A stretch of 5,199 nt of DNA from CAZAMT01 sp964486145 (GTDB taxonomy: Bacteria > Bacteroidota > Bacteroidia > Bacteroidales > JAAAOM01): contig CAZAMT010000294.1 of assembly GCA_964486145.1 (NCBI GenBank), positions 1-5,199 of the forward strand, written 5' to 3'. Positions 1 through 5,112 of the stretch are shown in pieces (within the stretch, counting starts at the first letter, position 1; each line of letters opens with the position of its first letter). A model generated the notes under the pieces. That model had not been told where the DNA came from. It saw only the letters and a list, made by a program, of their open reading frames with translations, and made no database searches. The position numbers were made by a program, and so were the translations under genes.

Positions 1-181
1 CATTAAACATTCCTTGTCGCGCAATTTCATCGTTAACGGCAGATTCATCTATGTAGTAATTATCATCAAACAGATTTGTGAATGATTCCTTGTTGGCGTT
101 GGTTAGCTCAACAATCAGATCCAAATCAACCGTCATTCGGGGTTTAACGTAATGGTTTAATGCCAGGCTGCCTGATATCAT
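1..181 (-). CDS. Nucleotidyltransferase-fold protein, partial (5'-truncated and cut by the window edge)
   Basis: Sixty codons are open from the ATG at 181 to the window edge, so the 3' end is not visible. The peptide begins MISGSLALNHYVKPRMTVDL. It shows a Gly-Ser pair (residues 4-5) followed by an Asp-Leu-Asp motif (residues 19-21), the layout of the minimal nucleotidyltransferase fold seen in AbiEii-like and related stand-alone proteins. In such proteins the G-S motif normally follows some 15-25 residues. Here the frame can be read back through LEKVNIAY, which looks native, but meets a TAG at about 234-236 without another ATG. The visible start is therefore probably a secondary one left after loss of the true 5' end. 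Its ATG overlaps the stop of the DUF5615 gene as ATGA, so translation could be coupled. The substrate is unknown. It could be a toxin-like nucleotidyltransferase, but nothing here proves that. Confidence 0.6.
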   Translation of the reverse strand, partial: MISGSLALNHYVKPRMTVDLDLIVELTNANKESFTNLFDDNYYIDESAVNDEIARQGMFN

Positions 182-417
182 GTAGGCAATGTTAACCTTT
201 TCGAGCGAAGGACAAATTTTTTTATCAAATAACTATTTCTGAAATCAGCGTCCTTAGTGAGAACTGCGTAGTTCTCTTTATCTGCGAAACCAGCAATAGT
301 AATGTCATCGGTATACCATTTATCAAGGATGGTATTCACACGTACGGTTTCATAACCATGTTTTTCTAATTCTTTTCCTAATTTATAAGACATATGCACG
401 TCAAGGAGAAACTTCAT
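178..417 (-). CDS. DUF5615 PIN-like toxin, C-terminally truncated
   Basis: The 79-aa product resembles the DUF5615 family (COG4634), PIN-like proteins predicted to act as the toxin, probably a ribonuclease, of a type II toxin-antitoxin pair. It starts MKFLLDVHMS, with the conserved Asp6 of the first strand. A central acidic pair follows at D37/D38 (YTDDITIAGFAD), and then the signature TKDADF, with D56 and D58. These are the expected metal-site acidic positions. Family members usually run to about 105-120 residues, with a further strand and helix after the KDADF-x-NS segment. Here similarity stops near residue 67, and a short unrelated tail ending RLTLPT leads to a TGA. The protein therefore probably lacks about 30-40 residues. 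The ATG shares one base with the stop of the upstream DUF433 gene (TAATG), which indicates translational coupling. The truncated toxin may be inactive. Confidence 0.72.
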   Translation of the reverse strand: MKFLLDVHMSYKLGKELEKHGYETVRVNTILDKWYTDDITIAGFADKENYAVLTKDADFRNSYLIKKFVLRSKRLTLPT

Positions 418-635
418 TATGCTACATCTTGAATTGACCGGGCAGCTAAATATGATTTTGCGAACTTAATACTTGCGGGAATATCTTCCTTTTCGGGTTC
501 AGGATGATCCTCAGTTATTTGTTCAGTAGTCATCCCCGAACCCAATAAGTCCGGAATTACTTCTACCGGCCATCTCATTCCTCTTATGCAAGGTTTTCCA
601 TGGCAAATATTTGGATCTATGGTAATTCTTTCCAT
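417..635 (-). CDS. DUF433 family antitoxin-like protein
   Basis: The 72-aa product matches the DUF433 family (COG2442), small helix-turn-helix proteins commonly encoded just before DUF5615 toxins and predicted to be the antitoxin. The hallmark N-terminus is present: IDPNICHGKPCIRGMR (residues 6-21), then a segment ending in GSGMTTEQITEDHPEPEKEDI (about residues 32-52) that fits the usual 'G-x-T-x-E-x-I-x-x-x-x-P-x-x-x-x-x-D-I' HTH pattern. Trp22 replaces the aliphatic residue most often found after Gly-Thr-Arg in this family. Length is normal. The only in-frame ATG is at 635, and an in-frame TAA, which is the permease stop, lies seven codons upstream. No Shine-Dalgarno is visible. The gene follows the permease by 18 nt and overlaps the toxin start by one base, so it is probably cotranscribed with both. 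As an antitoxin it would bind the toxin and the operon promoter, but no separate promoter is obvious here. Confidence 0.82.
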   Translation of the reverse strand: MERITIDPNICHGKPCIRGMRWPVEVIPDLLGSGMTTEQITEDHPEPEKEDIPASIKFAKSYLAARSIQDVA

Positions 636-653
636 GTAACAACTGTAATTTAA

Positions 654-1496
654 TTAAATAGTATCCATAAAGGTTTTTTCTGTTTTATTGAAAATAATAA
701 TGCCTGAAAACAATACCACTACCATAAAGCCAAAGCTGTAGGCCAGGCCCTGCCAGCTAAATGTTCCCGCACCCAGTAAGCTGAATTTAAAAGCCTCCAG
801 GATGTGCGACATTGGATTTGCCAGAATGTAAATCCTGTATTTCTCAGGGATGGTTGAAATCGGATAAATTACCGGTGTGGCATACATCAGTAGCTGAACA
901 CCAAACTGGATGAGAAAATTGAGGTCGCGGTATTTTGCTGTTAGAGAGGTGAAAATGATGCCAAATCCCAGCCCGAGACCGGCCATCAACAGTACATAAA
1001 ATGGAATCAGGGCAACCTGCCATTGTGCCTGTATGGACTCATTGCCACTGATAATGAAATAGAAATACACACATAAAAAAAAGCCAAACTGAATACCAAA
1101 CTTAATTAATCCGGAGGTAATTTTTGATAATGGCATAATAAGCCTCGGGAAATATACTTTGCCGAAAATGTTCTGGTTTTCAAAGAAGGTTTTTGAAGTA
1201 GTAGTGAAACTTTCTGAAAAATAATTCCATATGGTTATCCCTGACAGATAGAACAGTACACGTGGAAGTCCGTCTGACGAAATATTCGCGATACGACCAA
1301 AAACGAGTATATAAATGGCCGTGGTTAAAATGGGTTGTACCACATACCAAACAGGTCCAAGGATGGTTTGTTTGTATACGGTTACCACATCGCGCTTAAC
1401 GAACATGCGAAGCAGGTCGCGGTAGCGCCATATATCCTTCCAGTTAATTTCGAGCAGGTGCCGCTGCGGCTTTATTACAAGATCCCAGTTTGACAT
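654..1496 (-). CDS. ABC-2 type polysaccharide export permease (Wzm/TagG-like)
   Basis: The 280-aa inner-membrane protein is of the size and architecture of Wzm/TagG/RfbA-type permeases, which pair with an ATPase to move lipid-linked polysaccharide across the cytoplasmic membrane. An amphipathic N-terminus precedes the family motif RDVVTVYKQTILGPVWYVVQP (residues 35-55). About six membrane segments follow, near residues 48-67, 80-95, 125-150, 162-185, 195-213 and 250-270. The KYRDL (188-192) and YATPVIYP (205-212) motifs are present, as is ANPMSHILEAFK (226-237). The C-terminus, TEKTFMDTI, is typical of the family. It appears intact. The start is the only ATG after the in-frame TAA at about 1524-1526. 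It lies 117 nt behind the Wzc-type gene. The expected ATP-binding partner (Wzt-like) is not the next gene, and none is present in the window. The exact polysaccharide is unknown. Confidence 0.93.
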   Translation of the reverse strand: MSNWDLVIKPQRHLLEINWKDIWRYRDLLRMFVKRDVVTVYKQTILGPVWYVVQPILTTAIYILVFGRIANISSDGLPRVLFYLSGITIWNYFSESFTTTSKTFFENQNIFGKVYFPRLIMPLSKITSGLIKFGIQFGFFLCVYFYFIISGNESIQAQWQVALIPFYVLLMAGLGLGFGIIFTSLTAKYRDLNFLIQFGVQLLMYATPVIYPISTIPEKYRIYILANPMSHILEAFKFSLLGAGTFSWQGLAYSFGFMVVVLFSGIIIFNKTEKTFMDTI

Positions 1497-1530
1497 GATA
1501 AGTGACGATTGAATTATTAATATTTATGTT

Positions 1531-1543
1531 TGGATATTATCCA
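1531..1543. promoter_or_regulatory. 13-bp palindrome between kinase and permease genes
   Basis: TGGATA-T-TATCCA is a perfect inverted repeat (six-base arms, one-base centre), placed 35-47 nt upstream of the permease ATG in an otherwise plain A/T-rich spacer. It could be a small operator or an RNA hairpin in the intercistronic leader. No exact TAnnTTTG promoter box is seen in this spacer. The function is inferred from position only. Confidence 0.3.
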
Positions 1544-1595
1544 GTGAAAAAAACAAGAAGACAATACTTCAAATGAAAAATCAGGTTTTACATTG

Positions 1596-1612
1596 AAAAA
1601 GTGAAACTCACT
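1596..1612 (-). terminator. Weak intrinsic-terminator-like hairpin after the kinase gene
   Basis: Just past the kinase-gene stop, the minus strand reads AGTGA, a GTT loop, then TCACT running into a short U-tract (TTTTTC). The stem is only five base pairs, so it would be a leaky terminator at best. It could attenuate transcription into the permease gene without blocking it. Confidence 0.35.
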
Positions 1613-1613
1613 G

Positions 1614-4046
1614 TCACGATTTACTTTTGAATCGCCTTAAAACAGATCGAAAGAATTTATTTTTACTTCCGGCTTCTTCCTCATAATAACCTTCATTATA
1701 TCCATAACCATACCCATAACCATACCCGTAGCCGTAACTGTAATTGTACCCGTATCCCCTTGGCTTTGAAATGTCATTGATTATCAGATTGATATGTTTC
1801 ATTTTTTTGGTTTCGTTCATTTCATTTACCAGGCGCAATACCTCGCGATTAGAATATTTTTGACGAATCACAAACAAATTTGTATCCACAAAATGAGCAA
1901 TATGCAGAGCATCCGAAACAATAGCAAGTGGCGGGGTATCCACGATGATAAAATCAAATTGTTTACGAACCTTTTGAAAAAAACCGGCCATTTCGGGTGT
2001 CTCAAGTAGTTCGGCCGGATTTGGCGGAATAGGACCTGCCGTGGCTATATACAAATTCTCAAATTTGGTTTGAATAATGGCATCCTGCAATGATGTTTTA
2101 TTGATCAAAAAAGTACTTAACCCAACTTCATTTTCGAGACCAAAGAATTTGTGGATTTTCGGTTTTCGCAGGTCAAGGCTTACAAGCAGCGTTTTTTTGT
2201 TGGAAGCAGCCAGGATAACAGCCAGGTTGATGGAGCAAAACGTTTTTCCCTCACCGCTGATGGTTGAAGTTACCAGGATAACATTTTTTTCTTTGCTACT
2301 GGTTACGTATTGTAAATTGGTGCGCAGGGCACGGAAATTTTCAGCAATCACCGATTTTGGATGATCCAGTACCGGCACGTTTGTATCCCGGTGGTTATGT
2401 CCAATGGTACCAATAATGGGCAGCGAAGTACGTTTCTCAACATCCTCGCGACTGGTAATTTTGGTATTGAAAAAATCAAGAAGGAAAATTAATCCCAGCG
2501 GTATTCCAAAACCCAATAGCAATGCCATGGTATAGTTATTTTGAGTTTTGGGTGATATTTTATACGCGCTTTGTGACCGGGCTTTATCCAAAACCTGATT
2601 TCCTGCTACATTGGATGCTTTGGCAATACCAGCCTCCGCACGTTTCTCAAGTAAAAATGTATACAGGTTATCACTCAGGGTGTATTTGCGCTGAATATTG
2701 AGGTAGGCACGCTCCTTGGCCGGTACATCTTTCAGGTCTTCTTCCAACAGTGCCATTTTACGATCTATTTCGCCGATGCGCTGATTGTTAAATTCATAGG
2801 TTTTTTGAATAGTTTCATCAAGAATAGAGATATTCTCAGCAAGCGAAGCCCGCATGGCTCTTACTTCGGGACTTAACCGGGTAGAGCCGTATGTCATCTT
2901 GCTCAAATCAAGAATCAAATCGTTAAACTCATTGATTTTGTTATTAATAATGTTGCTGGTAAGCGTAGGGATGATGGGTATTACCTCCGGATCCTGCACA
3001 TCAAAATCATCAAGGTATCCCAGCAGGTGCTCAAAGTAGTTGTTCAATACGATCAGGTCAACTTTTTCTTCCTGCAAACCTTTCAGTTTTTCATAATATT
3101 CTTCGCTTTGTTTTGAGATATCAATAAGAGCATTTTCCTGTCGGAATTTTTGTAGTTTTAGTTCCTCTTTGGCAAGCGAATCAGCCATCACGTTCAGTTG
3201 TTCATCAATAAAATTTATGGCCTGTTCAGCTATCTGGTTTTTTTCTTCCAGTTCGGTTCGTATGTAAACCTCACCAAGCTTGTTCAGGAAATCAACTTCA
3301 CGGTCGGTGTTTTTGCCGTTGGTACGAATCATAACTGTACGTCCGCGCTCATTGGTAAGGCTGATGCTCATTTTGTTCCGATAGCGGTTCGAAAGGCTGA
3401 ACAAATCAGACACTGCAAAATAATATTTGCGTATGGAACCGGGATTGTTTCCTGCAAACTGGCTGGCAATTTGATGGTTGCGAAACTCCAATTTAAAATT
3501 AAAGCTGGAATGGCGAAACCATTCTCCAAATTTTACTTTCTCACGGTAGTCGTAGCCTTCATTTAAATATACTTCGTATTCATTGGCATTCAAAATGGTA
3601 ATATGCACCGGATAGCCATACCTGAATGATGCTGTTGTGTCAATATGTACGCGAAATGGAGATGAACGATACAACTGGGCATCTTTAATATCACCAACCG
3701 CAACATACGTAATTTCAAATTCCTCCAGCTCTTTGATGGTATTGTAAGAAAGCTGATATGATTTCAAAATTTCTATTTCGTTTAATATATCCGTTCTGCG
3801 CCTGCGACGGAACAGCCCTAATTCTTCGATAAGGCTTTCAATGCCTTGCATGGTGTTGGCATTGTCCGATATCATTAATGTAGTGGTAACCGTATAAACC
3901 GGCTCGGTGTACCTGTTGACAAGCCAGGCAATGGTTACCGACAGGCCAACAGCAAGTACAAACCAGTACCAGTTCGACAGGATTTTAAAGATATATTTTT
4001 TAATATCAATACTATCCTGGGATGTATTTTGTTGAAATTCGTTCAT
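1614..4046 (-). CDS. Wzc-type polysaccharide co-polymerase / BY tyrosine kinase
   Basis: The 810-aa inner-membrane protein combines a Wzz-type chain-length domain with a bacterial tyrosine kinase, which together control capsule or exopolysaccharide polymerisation and export. Residues 14-60 contain the Wzz N-terminus and the first membrane segment (about 26-44). A long periplasmic part follows, with predicted coiled coils near 265-335 and 410-455 and a GNVR-like stretch at about 445-500. The second membrane segment spans about 506-525. The cytosolic kinase has the oligomerisation motif E569-x2-R572-x2-R575, Walker A STISGEGKT (594-602, K601), Walker A' LLVSLDLRKP (620-629) and Walker B FIIVDTPP (699-706, D703). 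In Walker A' the first Asp is replaced by Ser623, while D625 is kept. The tail has 12 tyrosines between 765 and 788, the autophosphorylation cluster. An in-frame TAA abuts the ATG, fixing the start. No Wza-like outer-membrane gene is beside it. Confidence 0.95.
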   Translation of the reverse strand: MNEFQQNTSQDSIDIKKYIFKILSNWYWFVLAVGLSVTIAWLVNRYTEPVYTVTTTLMISDNANTMQGIESLIEELGLFRRRRRTDILNEIEILKSYQLSYNTIKELEEFEITYVAVGDIKDAQLYRSSPFRVHIDTTASFRYGYPVHITILNANEYEVYLNEGYDYREKVKFGEWFRHSSFNFKLEFRNHQIASQFAGNNPGSIRKYYFAVSDLFSLSNRYRNKMSISLTNERGRTVMIRTNGKNTDREVDFLNKLGEVYIRTELEEKNQIAEQAINFIDEQLNVMADSLAKEELKLQKFRQENALIDISKQSEEYYEKLKGLQEEKVDLIVLNNYFEHLLGYLDDFDVQDPEVIPIIPTLTSNIINNKINEFNDLILDLSKMTYGSTRLSPEVRAMRASLAENISILDETIQKTYEFNNQRIGEIDRKMALLEEDLKDVPAKERAYLNIQRKYTLSDNLYTFLLEKRAEAGIAKASNVAGNQVLDKARSQSAYKISPKTQNNYTMALLLGFGIPLGLIFLLDFFNTKITSREDVEKRTSLPIIGTIGHNHRDTNVPVLDHPKSVIAENFRALRTNLQYVTSSKEKNVILVTSTISGEGKTFCSINLAVILAASNKKTLLVSLDLRKPKIHKFFGLENEVGLSTFLINKTSLQDAIIQTKFENLYIATAGPIPPNPAELLETPEMAGFFQKVRKQFDFIIVDTPPLAIVSDALHIAHFVDTNLFVIRQKYSNREVLRLVNEMNETKKMKHINLIINDISKPRGYGYNYSYGYGYGYGYGYGYNEGYYEEEAGSKNKFFRSVLRRFKSKS
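1683..1754 (-). repeat. Gly-Tyr hexanucleotide-like repeat encoding the kinase tyrosine tail
   Basis: This 72-bp in-gene tract encodes residues 765-788 of the kinase and consists largely of alternating Tyr and Gly codons (TAT/TAC with GGT/GGG/GGC). The most regular part, around 1690-1730, repeats a 6-bp unit (CCATAC/CCATAA as read on the plus strand). Whole-unit slippage would add or remove one Gly-Tyr dipeptide without shifting the frame, so the number of phosphorylatable tyrosines may vary. Confidence 0.75.
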
Positions 4047-4054
4047 TTATGTAT

Positions 4055-4082
4055 GTTCAAAGTTCAGGTTTCGTTGTTCAAA
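4055..4082. repeat. Degenerate 7-bp tandem repeat (GTTCAAA)
   Basis: Four consecutive heptamers read GTTCAAA, GTTCAGG, TTTCGTT and GTTCAAA. The first and last are identical and the second keeps five of seven bases. The tract lies in the predicted 5' untranslated leader of the kinase gene, ending 9 nt from its ATG. It resembles the short tandem-repeat debris often seen between Bacteroidota genes. Confidence 0.4.
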
Positions 4083-4130
4083 ATGAGATGCACGGATTCA
4101 AATTGAAAGCTGTACATTTAATTAATTAAT

Positions 4131-4138
4131 CAAAGGTA
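4131..4138 (-). promoter_or_regulatory. Putative Bacteroidota -7 promoter box for the kinase gene
   Basis: The minus strand reads TACCTTTG, an exact match to the Bacteroidota primary-sigma -7 consensus TAnnTTTG. No convincing TTTG or TTG box is found 19-21 nt further upstream, though the -33 box is often weak in this phylum. Transcription would start near 4125 and give a leader of roughly 80 nt before the ATG at 4046. It is the only exact match I found in the non-coding spacers upstream of the minus-strand genes. Confidence 0.5.
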
Positions 4139-4260
4139 AATCATTTTAATTATTCTTTGACGCGAAGATACTGAAGAGCAAAGATGCAAATGTTTTCATG
4201 AAAGGCTTTTTATGCACCAAATGTGATGAGCCATTCAAAGTTCTTCCATAGTCATTTGGC

Positions 4261-4785
4261 TTATTTGTTCCAAATCAGCACGTAATCCTTTTTTTGCTGT
4301 TCATTGATATTAAATTCTTGTGGCAAAAATGTAAGGTACCGGATACGTTTCTTAATCAATGGTTCAACTTTTTCAATTAACGTGAGCATGTAGTTTTTGT
4401 TAATATCTCCGATAATTACAATATCGATAATCTCCGAATTTTTGCCCATTGCAAAATCGCCGCACAGGTATACTTTCTCCGGATTACCAAGTTTTTCAAC
4501 CAATTCTTCAATGAGTTTGTCTATACCAACATGTTTTAAAATGATGTTTCGTATGTCCTTGTATAGCGGATGGCTTACATTGGCCTTATACATTTTTCGG
4601 TTCCCATTGTAATTGGAATCCAACATACCGGCGTTTTCAAACCGGTTAAGCTCGATACGGATGGCATTGGTACTTTCTTTAAATTCCTCTGCAAGTCCAC
4701 GAAGGTAAGAGGTGCTTTGTGGATTGATGAAAAATTTAAGCAATAAATTGATCCTGGTACGTGATGATATCAGTGTATCAAGCAT
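4261..4785 (-). CDS. Winged-helix regulator with degenerate nucleotidyltransferase-like C-terminal domain
   Basis: The 174-aa protein has an ArsR-like winged-helix DNA-binding domain at about residues 3-70. It contains SSRTRINLLLKFFINP, a recognition-helix candidate ESTNAIRIELNRFENAGML (37-55), and a wing ending NRKMYKAN. A linker helix (76-100) leads to a second domain beginning VYLCGDFAMGKNSEIIDIVIIGD (105-127). This has the shape of the nucleotidyltransferase motif (hGS-x-A-x-G ... D-x-D), but Asp110 stands in for the Ser of the G-S pair. Only D121 of the paired Asp motif remains, followed by Ile-Val. Catalysis is therefore unlikely, and the domain may bind a ligand or partner. Similar proteins occur at Bacteroidota polysaccharide loci, so it is probably a local regulator; the target is inferred from position. 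The ATG at 4785 is the first after an in-frame TGA four codons upstream. It lies 214 bp before the kinase gene. Confidence 0.8.
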   Translation of the reverse strand: MLDTLISSRTRINLLLKFFINPQSTSYLRGLAEEFKESTNAIRIELNRFENAGMLDSNYNGNRKMYKANVSHPLYKDIRNIILKHVGIDKLIEELVEKLGNPEKVYLCGDFAMGKNSEIIDIVIIGDINKNYMLTLIEKVEPLIKKRIRYLTFLPQEFNINEQQKKDYVLIWNK

Positions 4786-4817
4786 AGGTTTGGTTCAAAG
4801 CGCTCAATGTTGGTAAA

Positions 4818-4840
4818 ATCCATGTTTCAACAACGTGGAT
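4818..4840. promoter_or_regulatory. Imperfect inverted repeat 33 nt before the regulator start
   Basis: Nine-base arms ATCCATGTT and AACGTGGAT, with one mismatch and a five-base centre, lie 33-55 nt upstream of the regulator ATG. The position suits an autoregulatory operator or a leader hairpin. Binding by the winged-helix protein is inference only. Confidence 0.35.
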
Positions 4841-4954
4841 GAAATACGATACTGCTGGCACTGCATAAATGATACGAAACATGAAAATTGATCAAATCAG
4901 GTTGTGAAAGGATAGGGCAGTTTATATAAAAATGCAACAATTTCTTACAGCTCC

Positions 4955-4989
4955 GCCTCCTCAGTCCCATGTTTAGTGTCTGAGCAGGC
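4955..4989. promoter_or_regulatory. GC-rich imperfect hairpin in an A/T-rich region
   Basis: Arms GCCTCCTCAG (4955-4964) and CTGAGCAGGC (4980-4989) pair with one C-C mismatch around a 15-base loop. It stands out as the only GC-rich dyad in the right-hand region. Neither side is followed by a T-run, so it is not an intrinsic terminator. It may be a leader structure or a protein site. Confidence 0.35.
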
Positions 4990-5015
4990 TGATTTCGGCT
5001 GTATAATCATTCAAA

Positions 5016-5036
5016 TTGAGTAATTAAATTACTCAA
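5016..5036. promoter_or_regulatory. Perfect 21-bp palindrome, operator-like
   Basis: Arms TTGAGTAATT and AATTACTCAA surround a single A and are perfectly complementary. The size and symmetry are typical of a binding site for a dimeric HTH protein. It lies about 230 bp upstream of the regulator ATG. A second, smaller palindrome starts 3 bp away, so the two may form a tandem operator. The bound protein is unknown; the winged-helix regulator or a gene beyond the right edge are candidates. Confidence 0.5.
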
Positions 5037-5039
5037 ATA

Positions 5040-5052
5040 TGAAATTATTTCA
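5040..5052. promoter_or_regulatory. 13-bp palindrome next to the 21-bp palindrome
   Basis: TGAAAT-T-ATTTCA is a perfect inverted repeat with six-base arms, 3 bp to the right of the larger palindrome. A/T-rich DNA yields such short dyads by chance more readily, so the adjacency is the main reason to list it. Confidence 0.3.
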
Positions 5053-5068
5053 AATATTTTTTAATTAC

Positions 5069-5112
5069 AATCATCGGACATGATTTTTTTGTTATTTTTT
5101 TATCCGAAGATT
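5069..5112. promoter_or_regulatory. Overlapping alternative hairpins with T-runs
   Basis: AATCAT (5069-5074) can pair with ATGATT (5080-5085), giving a six-base stem with a five-base loop that leads into a seven-T run at 5084-5090 on the plus strand. Alternatively AATCATCGGA (5069-5078) can pair with TCCGAAGATT (5103-5112) with one mismatch. The two folds are mutually exclusive. The short form looks like a weak plus-strand terminator, but no plus-strand gene precedes it. Confidence 0.25.

Larger units (their letters stand above)
4047..4260. other. 214-bp spacer between regulator and kinase genes
   Basis: This non-coding spacer holds the predicted kinase-gene promoter (4131-4138), a short heptamer repeat (4055-4082), a TTTCATGAAA palindrome (4194-4203) and a separated inverted repeat, CCAAATG/CATTTGG (4217-4223 and 4253-4259). 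That last repeat follows the regulator stop but has no good U-tract. The length and the promoter suggest that the kinase gene can be transcribed independently of the regulator gene. Confidence 0.5.

Noticed and set aside
217..223. Seven-base homopolymer as a simple frameshift that hides a full-length DUF5615
   Set aside because: None of the three frames after the run restores recognisable DUF5615 C-terminal sequence. One frame leads to a stop and another into the nucleotidyltransferase. A deletion fits better than a one-base error.
1794..3566. Several plus-strand open frames (1794-2009, 2077-2364, 2854-3039, 3198-3566) opposite the kinase gene
   Set aside because: They lie wholly antisense to a well-supported coding region, show no recognisable domain, and have the composition expected of a complementary-strand shadow.
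4217..4259. Separated inverted repeat CCAAATG/CATTTGG after the regulator as a terminator
   Set aside because: The loop is 29 bases and there is no U-tract directly after the stem, so it does not meet the pattern of an intrinsic terminator.
4397..4612. Plus-strand 71-aa open frame opposite the regulator gene
   Set aside because: Antisense to a supported gene, with no recognisable motif. It is best explained as a shadow frame.
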